Assembly: GCF_000004075.3 (NCBI RefSeq)
Contig: NC_026658.2
Coordinates: forward strand, 23,176,075 to 23,240,074
From: Cucumis sativus
Taxonomy: Eukaryota; Streptophyta; Magnoliopsida; Cucurbitales; Cucurbitaceae
DNA: 64,000 bases
Reading direction: 5' to 3'
The notes under the pieces were generated by a model. It did not search any database. It saw nothing but the letters and a program-made list of their open reading frames with translations, and was not told where the DNA came from. Positions 1 through 13,045 of this stretch are shown in pieces. The position numbers were made by a program, and so were the translations under genes. How positions within the stretch are numbered: position 1 is the first letter of the stretch; each line of letters opens with the position of its first letter.

Positions 1-1515
1 GAATGGGCTACATGTAGAGTCTAATCTCGAGCTCCTTTTGACAACATATGGAAGGTTTTGATTCGGAAAATAAAGCCTCGAATTTCCAAATACTGGAGGC
101 TTACAAAGAGAAAGAGGAACTCATATCCAATATTTTCTCCACCAAAAATTTGAAAATTATTCAACGTGGCCCCTGGCCCCACGTTGCAAAATTTTGCCCA
201 AACCATACGTAACGCGAGTATAATAACTAATTAGCCGGAAAAAACGCCATATTTTCTCTATTTCTTGAACTTTTAAGTTATGACCACGAACCTGGTGTTA
301 AGGAAATTTTTTGAAAATAAATTATGACGATCCAATGGGATTTGTGCTTCTGTAGCAATCCAACTGACCCACTTGGCCGAATACATAATTTCTGAATAAA
401 TCTTTTGACACTGTCTTCTCACGCTAACCAAAACGATATTTTTCGAGAGTTGTATCACATCTTGACGAAAACGGATAATTCCTTGGGGATTTCCAAAACA
501 GAGTCTCTCAAGATCCCCATGTTTTTTTTCTCAATCAATGTAATAATTACTTTATTTGATTTCCTTGATAGTGGTGAAACAGGATACTCGGTAACCCGTT
601 TTTTTTTAAATCTTTTTTTAACGGGTCTCGTCATTTATTACGATACGTTATACAGTATACATCCGGAAACAAGATTCTTCTAGACCATTATACTCCAACC
701 TTTTCTTCTTTGTTTCCCGGTTTTCAAGCAAACTAATAGAAACAAATTTTCAACTATTCAATTCTTTTTCTATAAGAGAGAACAAAATCAAAGCCAAATT
801 CAATTTGGATTCATTGAATAAAGGTGAGGTATAATCCTGAAGAAGTCTGACCCGAATTACCAAATTTTCCAGACTAATAGAACTCCTCATGTTATGCTAA
901 TGATTTTTCAAGAAATGAACAAAAGGCGGGAACGGTATTAGGCTCAGAAAAAATGGCGGGAAAAAACTTAATTTCGATTCAACCAATCATATCCGAGGAG
1001 GAAATAGAGAATTAGCTCGAGCGATTGCATCCCCAAGCTCAGAAGGAAGACGACGATTCATTAGACGCTGAAAATAACTAAACAGAACAAAACGATTCCA
1101 AAAGCCAAGATTACACGAAAAGCAAATGCCGTCGAGTATAAAGAAAACACAAAAAGATAGATTCGCCGTCAGAAAAAAAAAGTGTATATATATACATATA
1201 CACACGCACACACACACATATATATCAGCGCGTTTCCTTTATTGTTCTTTACTTTTCTTCAAAACCAAAGATCTATACTACACAACAATACCTACTAACT
1301 ACAAAATCAGTCAAAACAGCATACAGATATACAGAATACAGTACTCTCGGAGTAGTAATAGAACCAGCGGAACAAAAAATCATTCTAAGAACCAAAGAAC
1401 AACAACAGATACAGCGAAAACGTCGCATGCAAAGACGCACATACACATTCATGATTGAAAGTACAAAAACAAAACGCATAAAATAAGAAGTACAGGTTCA
1501 GAAACGACGACTAAC
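1..1515 (-). other. Unidentified left-edge region, possibly the body of a minus-strand gene
   Basis: This stretch is less A+T-rich than the spacer to its right. Read on the minus strand, a good acceptor (pyrimidine tract ending TTTTCAG) sits at 1068, followed by a short exon-like stretch with an ATG at 1061 and 24 codons that include SELGDAIARANS. Further left, minus-strand codons across about 520-273 read as plausible protein (KWVSWIATEAQIPLD), but I could not match them to a family. No continuous gene model emerges. It may be a gene continuing beyond the window, or an old insertion of unknown origin. Confidence 0.25.
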
Positions 1516-1740
1516 CTGAAGGCGTATGAACAAGTAAGGCAGAGCTTATTGAAGGCGAATTCGAGAGAGTAAGAAGAAGAAGAGGAGGAAATGGAGGGGA
1601 TGAAAATGAAATTGGAGAGAGAGAGAGAGAGAGAGTAAATGGGAATGTGCGTTAGAGAGAGAGAATTTGGTTCCGTCAGCGTTTTGGGGGTGTGTGTGAG
1701 TGAGTGTGTCCGTTGGGCTGGTGGGAAAGGCAAGGATCAG
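1516..1740 (-). other. Probable 5' leader exon of a minus-strand gene
   Basis: On the minus strand this is a pyrimidine-rich stretch (CT runs, TCTTCTTCTTCT, CTCACACAC) typical of a plant 5' leader. It ends in a consensus donor, TTCAG then GTTAGT at 1515, and the next good acceptor is at 1068. The sequence to its right drops abruptly into A+T-rich spacer, as expected for a promoter boundary. No coding sequence is assigned here. The alternative is simple GA/GT low-complexity DNA. Confidence 0.35.
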
Positions 1741-2130
1741 CTTTGATGGCGTCCAATCATATGGAGGGAATTTGTTCTACCTTTTTTTTTTATTTTTTTT
1801 TTCCTTCTTTATTTATGTTTTTCTTTTCTTTTCTTTTTGGTGGAAATGCTTATGAGTTGTGTGCAAACGAAGCATAAACTTTTTGAAAAATTATAACAAA
1901 TAATATAATTACAAACTATTAAAAAAAAAAGAGTTAAATTACACGTTTAGTTTTTTATATGAGGTTGAGTTTAATTATTTATTTAGCCTTTTTATACTTT
2001 TCAAACCAAGGTATAAGTATGGAGGTTTTCATTTGTGACATTTTATTTTAATTTTATGTTTCGTGGTTTTTTTTCTAAGAGTCGTATGGAAATATCGATT
2101 TACCACTAATGTTGATATTGAATTCATAGA

Positions 2131-2612
2131 ATTTAGGAGTGTAAGAATATGAGTTGAATCTGAATAACTTGAACTACCCAATTCATATAAATTTTATGTT
2201 TTGAATTGGGTTGAGTTTGGTTTAAAAGTTTGATTTTTTCGGGTTGGGTTAGGTATTGAGTTGGATGGTTGAAAATTTTGGTTCAACCCAAACACAACCT
2301 AATTAATATAATATAATATATATTATCTAATAATAAACAAATTAGGTATATGAACTTTGAATGAAATTTTGAATTATATATATTTGAAATTTAATTAAAT
2401 GTAACAATTTTTTAAAAAAATTATAACCATTAGAAACTAGAAATGAGAAAAAAAAACTATACACAACTCAATCCAACCCAATCTATATTTGACTGGTTGG
2501 ATTGGGTTGGATTAGAAACTAAATTCAGGTTATTTAGATTGTCAACCCAAATAACCCAAAAATATGGGTTGGGTTGAAAATGTCTCTCAACCCAACCCGA
2601 TTTCATCCCTAA
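2131..2612. mobile_element. Candidate hAT-like MITE, rich in GGGTTGGGTT
   Basis: The ends are imperfect inverted repeats. The left end begins TTAGGAGTGTAAGAAT, and the right end read on the other strand begins TTAGGGATGAAATCGG. The interior carries GGGTTGGGTT-type runs near both ends, in opposite orientation, so the whole element can fold. Flanks show a possible target duplication, ATAGAATT on the left and ATAGAAAC on the right (6 of 8 identical). Size near 480 bp and absence of coding capacity fit a non-autonomous DNA transposon. The assignment to hAT rests only on the end sequence and the 8-bp flank. Confidence 0.45.
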
Positions 2613-3279
2613 TAGAAACGTGAAAATGTAGATGAAAATACGAATGTGTCAATAAAAATTTAATATTGTGTTCTAAAAGTATTATTCAATAGATATATAT
2701 GGTATTAAAATTTATTCGATGTATCGAGACATTTTCCATGGATCTAATATTGACACGAGAAGTAAATCGAGGGAGAGAAATTTACAAAACATAAATAATA
2801 AGGAACAAAATGTCACTAGCATGAAAGTGATATGAATAATTGACTTTTTTTACTTTTTATAAAATTCAAGATATACATGTGTGTGTATGTATTTGTGTTA
2901 GTTTATGTATTTTCTAAAATTTTATTCATTTACACCCACTTATTAAATTCAAAATTTTGTGTTTAGTATATCCATTAATATAAAAGACAGAAAAAAAATC
3001 AAGAGCTAAACTTGTAACAACTTCCAAATTTAATAAAACAATACTAATTAACAATTTGAGAAGTATAAAGAGCTGCTAAGAATGAGTTAATCTAGTTAAT
3101 ATGTTAGGGTGACGTCCTAATCTTTCAACCCCTTTAACTTTTGTTCAAAAAATAAAATAATATATAGGAAATAAGCTATTAAGAAAAACTATATATAAAT
3201 AGATAAGAGAGAGAAAAGACAACTAAAAGAGGAGTTCGAAAAAAATATTAAATATTGAAAAAAAATGTTATTTTCAAAT

Positions 3280-3480
3280 ATATCTAAATAAATCAAAATA
3301 TAGCAATAAATATTAGAGTTTGTCTATGATGGACGATAATAAACTAAGATAGACTACGTGTCTATATGTAACATGATAAACACATATAATAATCTATCTT
3401 GATAAATATCACGTATAGATAGTGATATTTTGCTTAATTTTAAAATATTTTCATAAGTTTTGTGGTTTAAAATAAAAATT
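3280..3480. repeat. Copy of dispersed repeat family 1
   Basis: Contains the family's landmarks: AAATCAAAATATAGCAA at one end, a TCTATGATGGA...GATAGACTA...TATAGATAGTGATA core, and AAAATATTTTCATAAGTTTTGTG at the other end. Other copies lie near 6.8, 31.5, 38.3, 49.3, 53.2 and 59.4 kb. Confidence 0.45.
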
Positions 3481-3624
3481 TTAAAAAATCATGTGAACTT
3501 ATTTTTAAGCTTCTCGCTTTTCATACTTTTATTTTCTGAAAATACATAACTTGTGAAAAGATGTGATGAGAATGTTATACATATTACAATCTAGCCAGTT
3601 CTCGTATTTTGATAAGAAAATCTA

Positions 3625-3703
3625 ACTTTATATCCCTGACCATAATTTGTCATATAATAAAATTACTTTATATTCCTAACCATGATTTGTCATATAATAA
3701 AAT
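3625..3703. repeat. Two-copy tandem duplication, about 39 bp
   Basis: ACTTTATATCCCTGACCATA followed by ATTTGTCATATAATAAAATT is repeated immediately as ACTTTATATTCCTAACCATG with the same tail. Only a few substitutions separate the copies. Confidence 0.8.
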
Positions 3704-4011
3704 TTTAATTTAATTAAATATCTTAATTTTTTAAAACTTATGTGATGATATAATTAAATGTGTATCTTAATATGTTGTAGAATATTGATCAACAAAATTA
3801 AAATGAAGAGAAGAATAAAATATTAAAATTAAAAAATATTTAAGAAAGGGAAAGTTTTTTAGTTTTGTATTTTTTTACATAGAATAGTTAAAATATAAAA
3901 ATAAATAGATAAATGTGATATAGATGAGAGTGAAAATTAGAAATTTTGAAGGATTAGATGTGCTAATAAAATGAATCAAAATATTTATAAATTAGCTTTT
4001 AGAAATTTTAT

Positions 4012-4097
4012 TATATTTTTAATTATCTTTTAATAATTTTATTTTAATTTATTTATATTTTTAATTATCTTTTAATAATTTTATTTTAATTTATTTA
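4012..4097. repeat. Two-copy tandem duplication, period 42 bp
   Basis: The segment around AATTATCTTTTAATAATTTT at 4021 recurs 42 bp later at 4063 with nearly identical flanks. This is a recent A/T-rich local duplication. Confidence 0.8.
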
Positions 4098-5180
4098 TAT
4101 AATAAAAATTTAAGGAATTTTTCTTCTAACATTTCGAAAACAAAATTTCCAAAATCACACTTTTAGATGTCATTCATTTATTAAATATATTTAGTTTAGT
4201 TTTTTTTTCTTTTTGTGTACATGATCAATTCTCTTAAATATTCAACAAAAATTAAGAAACTTTCCTCCATCCACTATTTGAATGAATAAGTCAACTTTAT
4301 AGTAAATATGATTAATCCTCAATTTAGAATTATGCTACATTAAGTTTTATATATTCTTAAGAATTATATTGTCCTTTTTATTTTGTTGGATTGTTGCCAA
4401 ACAATTCATATTCTTACACCTTACAAAATGACATGTGATTAAAATTACAATTCCAATTACAATCTCAAGTAAAAAGTCTTTCCTACTAATATTCTTAGAT
4501 TCTAATATTTTGTAGTCTTCACGAATATGTTAATTTGTTTGATATTTAGTGCAAAAAAAAGTTAACCTTAATATGATGGTAAAAAAATTAAATTTAATTG
4601 TACAAAGTAGTTTCTTTCGTTAGAAACTTCAAACTAAATGTTGTTTTATTCATATACAAATTTAACACGTATGCAAGTTCAATTTATTTTTGTTTTTGTT
4701 TTTTTTTTCAATTTGAATGAGTTACGAAATTATCATTAATCTGCTTATAAATTCATGTGGAGTGAATAATCATTTTCAAGACAACGCTTATCATATTTTA
4801 AAAAAATGTATTTGTTTTCAATTGAATTGTAATCAACTTAATAGTGATCTCCGTTCATGTAATTTTCAAACTTTTTCCGCCATCGTTTCGTTTCTAAAAT
4901 TTTAAAATATATGTTGAAAATATAAATAAATTATGTGATTTTGGGTGATGAAAATATTTTTTAGAAATTATATTTACATTGTCTTAAATTAATTTTCCAA
5001 TTCAAGTATCAGCAAAAGTAAAAAGTTACAATTAACAGCTCGATGACTTAAGCTTTTCATTTTGAAAATTCACTAACCAAAAATAATTTTTACTTTTACC
5101 AAGTGTTAATTAAGAGAAAACAAACTAAAAATATAATATATATATAATTTCATTTCTTATTTTAATACATTGTTAGATTA

Positions 5181-5210
5181 ATATATGTATATATATATAT
5201 ATATATATAT
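5181..5210. repeat. AT dinucleotide microsatellite
   Basis: ATATATGT followed by about 11 uninterrupted AT units. Confidence 0.9.
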
Positions 5211-6779
5211 TCCTCCACTTCATTCTCTTTTTGTAACAAAAGTGGACAAAAGTTATTAAATTAAACTAAAACTTTTATGAAATAAGCATCCTCCCTTTTA
5301 TGAATTAAGCTATAAAGATGAAGTAATAAAATATTGATATAGTCCTTATGAGCCATTAATTGGTCTTACTTTGGTTTTTGACCTAAGATTTAATGGTCCC
5401 AAAAGGGCAACAAAATTTCAACTTTATGCCTTATTTATATTCTTTTCTTTAATAATGTCACGTGACACTCTTGCACTCTATACCCCTAAAACTTTACTAT
5501 ATAGTTTTTATTTTTCCTAACTTTTATGCATAGTTATTAATTCTTTTTGGTTGTTGCCTTTACACAAAGCATCCCACTACTACTCTTTTTTAGACCACCA
5601 TCTTTCTACACACATATATCAAAATGAGATTCCACTTAAAATAATGAAGCAATTTTAGGTTTGTATGGTATGAAACTATTTTTAGGCATAAAAAATAACC
5701 CCATTTTTGGTTAATTAATTCAATTTAGGTTTAGTTTTTTTTTTAAACAAATGTGAAAAACTTAACCTCAAGAATCAAAAGTTATTTTAGTTTAATTTCA
5801 AAATTAATCGAGAAAGGTCAACTATCTTAAAAACAATATAAATATTTTAACTTTTTTTTGGTATAGAACAAATTTGTTGATGATAAGGAAAAAAAATATA
5901 CTATTTAACAATAAATATATATTCATTACACGAAAACAAAAACGTGTAGATAGTTTTTATTTATTATGTTTCTCTAATAAAATTTTCAACTTTATATTTT
6001 TATGCATTAATTTTGTTCTTTTAATAAAGTCTTTGTTATAATAAAAAAAAAATGGGACCAACTTTTTTAAAAGAAAAAAATAATGCTGACATTGATGAGA
6101 CAATAATGTAATTAATATTTGCGACAACAATAGTTCTCAACAATTTACAATAATATTATACATATATATGGAGAGAAATTGTAAAAAAATCAAAGACAAA
6201 ATATTTACTTAATAATTTTTTTAATAAAGTGTAAATGTTTTTTTTCCTATTTTAAAAAGAATTTCTATTATATTTTATACACCATTATTCATTTTTACTA
6301 AGATTAGATAACTTATGAGCGTGAGTAGCACGCAAAGTATAATTCAACGGACACGAAGTATTTATTCGTATCAATTTTTTAAAAAAAGATTGTATGGTTC
6401 CATTCAACCATTTGTAAAAATAGGAATAAAAACTATTTGGGTTTGGAATGATTTAGTCATTATTATTTTTAATTTTAAGTAGAAAATTTACCTTAGGTAA
6501 ACAAGTCAAAACTTTTATTAGGTTAATAAACAATTTTCCTACTCCAAACATTTTTTAAGAAAAATCTATTTAGCTCCATAACCTCAAAAGAATTTTCTTG
6601 TACGTACTAAAAAGAATATTTATTTAACATTTCTTTTTCTACCTCACTCTTAGTCACACGCTAACGATTATATTAAAAATAATGTAGAGTCTATTAACAA
6701 TCATAATAGAAAGAATCATAAACAGATGCATTATAAGAAAAATCATCAAACACGCGTCGTATTTATTTTTAAAGTTGAG

Positions 6780-6920
6780 TTGTTTTTAAATATATCAAAA
6801 TAAACCAAAATAGTTACGAACATAACAAAATATCATCGATAAATAAATATCGATAGAAATTAATAGATATTTATGATAGACCTAAAATTTTGGTGTATTT
6901 TTTTAATATTTTTGTGATTT
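6780..6920. repeat. Copy of dispersed repeat family 1
   Basis: Shows TTTTTAAATATATCAAAATA, then a CATCGATAAATAAATATCGATAG palindromic core and ATTTATGATAGACCTAAA, then TTTTTAATATTTTTGTGATTT. Same order of landmarks as the copies at 3.3 and 31.5 kb. Confidence 0.45.
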
Positions 6921-9900
6921 AAAATAAATTTTCTTTGAAATGTCAATCCTCCATCTTTTTTAAAGATAATTTAAATTATGAGGTCATAAATGGTGGCGTC
7001 GTTTTATGTTGTTATTAGGTATCGTTTTTGTGATTGTGCCCATACCATTATTCGTTGTTTTCTCATATGCAATATTCTGCTCCCTCATCTCTCTCTTTTT
7101 GTACGCCGTTCGTATTTTTAAAGCCCCCGTTTCATCATCTAACGTATGTAATCTTCTCTTTCTTTTTCTATTATATTCTCTTCTTTTATTATTATTATTT
7201 TTGAAATTACCAATCATTCTATTTTTGTTGTATTCTCTACACATTTTTGGATAAGTTTACAATGTACTATTATATCAACTTGTATATTTTCTGAAATAAA
7301 AAATTAATACACTTTTGTAGTTTTCTTCATTTTCCTAACAGTTTAATAATAATAGGTTTTAGTTCTTTTTTTAAATGGTTTGATAAAATAATCATAATGA
7401 ATTTGATTGGATTGATTTTTTAATGCATAAAAACATTTCTAAGCTTGAATCTATTCTACTACCAAATTTGAGTATCAACAAATTTGGAAGACGTTTGACG
7501 TAAGAAGTAGATTATTATATAATATTTAGTTATTATATAGTTAGATTATAATAGTTTGTGTTGGAATTATAATAGTATGTGTTTGAGGTGTAGACTAATT
7601 TATTTTGATGAAAAAAATAGTAAAACTACGACAAATAACAAACATGACAGCAAATGTGGAATTTTGAAATAATGTTTACGATAGATTTTTAAATAGTATT
7701 TGATGTGACAATATGTGATTTATTGTAGTCTTATATAGCCTTTGTCCCAAACCGCCATTTAGGATCCAATTAGATAGACTTTTCTAATGCATAGAAATAT
7801 TTTTCACTTGGAAATATATTTTAAATACAAAGAAAGTCAATCCATACATATTTTTATTATATATACATTTTTTTCCTATCTTGTTTACGTGTGATGTATT
7901 CTAATTGCCTCATTATGAAAGTACATTAATCAAAATCGTATCTTAACCTAAAATTAAAAATATTTTAAGAGAAAAATAACCTGTCTAGTTTCTACTTAGA
8001 CTTTAAATTTTAAAATGTATACATTTAGTCGTTTAAGTTCTTAGTTTGATTTTGATTTAGTCCATACATTTCAAAATATTACAATTCTACTACTGACATT
8101 TCAATTATTTTCAATTTGGTTTCTAAATTTCATGTACACATTTTAAATTTCAATTGTTTACTGAATACTTATTTTCGGTGTTGAGTGTTAGTGTATTAGT
8201 GTATGTTAATAAATTTAAAATAATTAAACGAAATACAATTAATTAAATTTCACTATATCTCCTCACCTTTCAAACAAAATTTAAAATCTCACTTCATAAT
8301 TACTTAAAATTAATTAAGAAAAAAAAACATCCACATAATATATGTAATAGGTGAGTGTTTAATAAAAAAAATTAAAATTTAAAACGTAAAATATTAAATT
8401 ATAGAAATCAAATTGAAATAAAAAAGCGTAAAGAAAATATTTTCTTCGATATTCTAAAAACAAGAGAAAAAGGAAACTAGAGATGAGAGTGTAGAGTAGC
8501 AGTGTGTTGAGACTAGTGGAAAGTAGAAAGCAACGATAAGAATTCATGCACGTACCAATTTCTTTTATATATAATAAATAAATAAATAATATTTTTGGGA
8601 ATTTGGATTTGTGTCCGTACGAAAAAAGATTTCATGGAATTGATGTGTACCTTTACCATTCTGCCCCTCCATCATTATTCATTACTTTACCTTGACAAAG
8701 AAACCAACCATAGACTTACAATTAATTCCACACATTATCCTATCTTTACCCACAACTCTTTTTGCCATCTCTCCACCATATTTCCCTAACCCTCAAACTT
8801 TTAATTACCCCTTTTTTTATTAACTTAATTAATTTTACTATTTTATTTATTGGTTGTGTCAGTTTGATTTTAATTACATTCATATAGTCAACTCCAAAAG
8901 TTTATACTAAATTACAGTTAAAACATTAATTTTCTATAATATTTACTATTAGAATATTTTATACTATTTTACAATTATCAAACTAAAATAATTTATATTT
9001 CAAATATATACGGTTGTAATCTAAATTAAAATAATCTATAATTGAAAGGCATGTTATTATAATCCAACTATAATAATCAACTAATTTTATTATTCTAAAC
9101 GCCTCAAATTATAAATTAGGATTAAATTGATTATATATATAACATATTAATTAAATCAAAATCATAACGAGGCAACGAAAAGATTTATCATTAAAGCACT
9201 TTTTTAATAAAGCAATGCTTTCATTTTTTTTAAAATTTTATAAAACTTTAAAATACACTCGTGGAGGCAAAAAAGAAGACCCTTTTTTTATGCTTTTAGA
9301 GAAGTCTAGACATGAGTGCAATTCAAATTGGGTGTAGATTACGTTTATAATTTTATAATGGAGTTTGCCCTTTTAGATGAGTTTTTTGATATTTCAAATA
9401 TTTTAAATATTTCAATTTTATTCCATCATCAATCACAAATGTAATTGAATTGCTTTTTACTGTGTTTACTTAAACTATAACCATAACCCAAACTCAAACT
9501 AAAATGGTAACACTAGCTAATAAATGTATCAAAATTCATAGTTTTCTAAATAAGTAACACCAATTATAACTATTTCAAAAACTATCTCGTAGAATCTTGA
9601 GTCACTCTCGTATTCTGAATATATATAATAAGTATATATAATCCGTCTTTAATGAAAATATCACTCATCCTACAAACCAAACGTTTTTATAAAGTTATAT
9701 ATGTACACACTATATCTATATATACATATATAAGTCACTTGGCCCTAAAGTAATTTCAAATTATATATATGGATAAATCTTTGGAAAGTCTTTCATTTGC
9801 CTATCATTATATACATTACTTATCTATGGAATTCGAACCCGAACTCTATTTATGAGTCATTTTTTCATTTCATTGGTCCTTATTTCTTATTTCAGCATAT

Positions 9901-12900
9901 CGATTTAGGTCTAATCTATTAGTTTTTTCTTTTTTCTACTTATACCTTTTGTTTTTTTTTTCATAGGAATTCTGCATATTTTCACATCTAGGATTTACAT
10001 ATACAACATATATCACTGTCAAGAGTTAATTTTTTTTATTTCAATATTTTGAGGCAAAAGATTAGATTACAAACTTGAAAAAAGCATTGGGTTGCGCCAT
10101 ACATATGAAAGAGTATACAATAATGCTGTATTTGGTGAATAAAATACCATGGTCTAATAACGAACCATTCTGATTAGTTGATAATATTAAATAAGTGAAT
10201 GAATAAAAAAAAGTGTAGGTAGTAATTCTTAAATTTTCTTAGCTCATTCCAAAATTGAAATACTTCCTTCACCCTATAAATTTAAATTTTCTCGAAAAAA
10301 ATAAAATATACACAATTAATATACTTTATTAGTCACGACCTTATAAAGTAATTGACTCATGATAGAAGAAGACGAATGAAAATATATGGTAAATATATCC
10401 GATAGCAACGCTAACATAAACGACTTGTATTATCTGTACAAAATAATATATACCTTAAATGAGAATAAATCAAAGACATCACACTCGTGCTATTAAATTT
10501 ATATATATGGACTGGTTTGTGACTTTTTTTTTTTTAATGTTTTCAGGTATTTAGATATTAATATTGACCTAAGAGTGTAAATCAATATTTTGAATATAGT
10601 ATATAAAAACGAGATAGTATATAAGTGGGTCTGGTGACTTCAAAACTGGAAGGAGGATATTGGGAAGAAGAAAGAATAATAGAAAATCGAAAGCAAACAG
10701 TAGGAAAGGGTTCCACGTGTGAGTGTGTTAGCCGTGAACTTTTTGTGCTTCACATGAGAGGGGAGGGAAGGCATTTAGTGGAGCAGAAAAGAAGAGAAAG
10801 CCCCTCATCAGCATACAATATTGAATATATATCAGATGACCCATGCTCCTCCAACAATCCACAAACCGCTAAATCCCAACAAATTAAGTAAACAAATATT
10901 ATTACATTACACGTATTACGTTAGTACACCCTCCTACTGCGAAAGCAAAAAGAAAAAGAAAAAATTTCATATAGATGCTATTTAGGTTTGCATCCTCGAC
11001 TAGTTAAGAGGATTGGTATTTGAATTTTTTGGACTGACATGTATATTTGTTTAACTAAAAACAAAACATATTATGTGAATGCACAATATACCTCTAACTA
11101 TACATTATATTGTTTATTATGTACTTAATTATTTCTATCTATTTTTTTAGTATAACATTTGAGAGTAAGTTTTGAACCTCTAAGCTCGTTTGATGAGGAT
11201 ATATGTACTTTAATCGCTAAACTATACTCATGTTGATAGAACGATATCGTTAAAATTTCATTTTAATTTGTTAGCATTGTAGACTCATAAAATGATATAG
11301 TTTTATGTTATAATCATTTAGAAATTTGTTGATGTCGAATTTTGACCAAGCAAAAAGTAACTAATCTCGACCACAAGATGACAACGGTATATTTGTACTT
11401 TAAGGAAGAGAGTAGGTCTGCAAGCAAAGAGAAGCCTAGACATCAGTATATATGTAGTTCCATAGTCATTCTGATGCTGAAGTTAAAAGGTTGGAAGGAG
11501 AAGATAATATTTTTCGCCCGACTCCTTGTGGGCTAGATTCCTTTCAATCTCCTTGGGTTCTATTGGGCATGGCTTGACGCCTTGGGTCATTTGTGCCCGC
11601 CGTCTGAAATCAACTGAGCCTTCTGAACCAAAATTGGTCTTTCATATTAATTTCATTTCACTTTTATCCTTCATTATAGAATCCACCCACAACACATTCA
11701 ACAATAATAACTCAATTTTAAATAGTCCCTACAACACAAACAATGATTTGTTAAAAGGGATAGTTGTAAATATAACAATTAAATTCAAAATAATTAATAG
11801 TATATAACGACAACATTTTAAAAAATTTGCATCACTAATAAACTTTGTTATATTTATAATTTTTAAAAAAATATTGCTATATATTTAACTATTATTCTAA
11901 AAATGGCTACCTACAAGTGGTTTGATTAAATATCCTCGTGTGTCTAGAAAATCTTAAACAAGAACTGATTTATAGATTTTTATAAAATGAGAAACATTAA
12001 ATTAGAATTACACATGTTCCTGGAATGATTGAAACTAAAATGTTAATTGAATATAAAATTTTGTACTGACATTTAAATAAGAAAAAAAAAGTGTTTGAAG
12101 TGTACGAATGAAAGGCCATGGTTTTTGAAAAATCACAAAACAAAAAACAGAGTGAAGTAAGGTAGACGTCAGGAGGTGCCAATAAACGAAAAGAAGAATT
12201 GAAGAATGAAAAGAAAAAAGAAAGATAGAGAGTATTAAGAAACAATAATGATATTAAAGGAAGATAAAAAGGAAAATAGGGGAAAGTAGATTTTGGGGAA
12301 TATTGATAGCCACCAAACATTGCCGGCCAGAGAGGAGAAATCCCCTGCCGACCAAAAGATTTCTAAGATCTTTGCTTTAAAACCTCTAAAAAGAATACGA
12401 TCATTTTTTTCTTTTTTTTCTTCTTTTTTTTTTTTTAAAAAAACCTAAATAGCATTAATTTAGTAAACTATCAAAATATATTTACATTCTATACTTTTCT
12501 TACATTTTTATTAAGATTATTGCTGTTATTTATCCTACGTTTGACAAACTAAATTTAAGATTAACGAAGTGTATAGATTGAAAATGAATATCCGAAAGTA
12601 TACCAAAATAATAATTATTATTATTATTTGATGACCAAAAATGGGTGTTATGGTGCTTTAAAAATATAATGAATTTAATAAATCCACAGTTAAAATATAT
12701 TATTAATTTGTATGATGCTTTTGGAACTTACAAGTAAGGAAGTGAATGCTGAAACTCTTCAAAGTAAGGAATTTGAAAGAGGTACACAATCGTATTAAAA
12801 TTTGTAAACATCGACTTAAATCTACAACCATATTTTGTTTAAAATAGAACACTATTTAGTATATATTGTAATATTAGATACTTCAAAATTAATATTAAAA

Positions 12901-12954
12901 TTGATAATGTGAAATGACATGTGTTTTCGCTAGCCCCTATGTAAATCTATCGAT

Positions 12955-13045
12955 GGGCTTTTAAGTTTTTTTCGTTTTCAAAATTGTTTTATACACTGTA
13001 AATATTTTATCCATTTTTTGTTATATTTTTTAAAAGACCCTTTAA
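12955..13045. repeat. Copy of dispersed repeat family 3
   Basis: Shares TTTTCGTTTTCAAAATTGTT, then a TACAC...GTAAA...ATTTT...TTGTTATATTTTTTAAAA pattern, with 53020-53110 on the same strand. The spacing is conserved and substitutions are scattered. Confidence 0.5.

Larger units (their letters stand above)
1741..12300. other. A+T-rich intergenic spacer
   Basis: No supported gene. Most of it is homopolymer-rich A/T sequence with stops in all frames. It holds the MITE-like element near 2.1 kb, two short tandem duplications (3.6 and 4.0 kb), an AT microsatellite (5.18 kb) and two copies of a dispersed repeat (3.3 and 6.8 kb). A slightly richer island at about 10620-10900 has an 88-codon open stretch without an ATG start. 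Another richer patch is at 11520-11700. Neither resembles a known protein. Confidence 0.6.

Noticed and set aside
405..683. 92-codon open stretch with hydrophobic text (FFFSINVIITLFDFLD)
   Set aside because: It could suggest an organelle membrane protein, but I could match it to no plastid or mitochondrial gene, and the opposite strand reads more like protein.
7006..7254. 82-codon Leu/Phe-rich open frame on +, and its antisense partner
   Set aside because: Composition is what T-rich low-complexity DNA gives by chance; there is no domain, neighbouring exon or homology.
9820..9850. GGAATTCGAACCCGAACT, resembling a tRNA T-arm word
   Set aside because: No acceptor stem or anticodon arm can be built around it. 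Similar words are common in spacer DNA.
10625..10891. 88-codon open frame in a GC-richer island
   Set aside because: No ATG start, no family resemblance and no splice context. The island might be a leader or old element, but nothing supports a gene.
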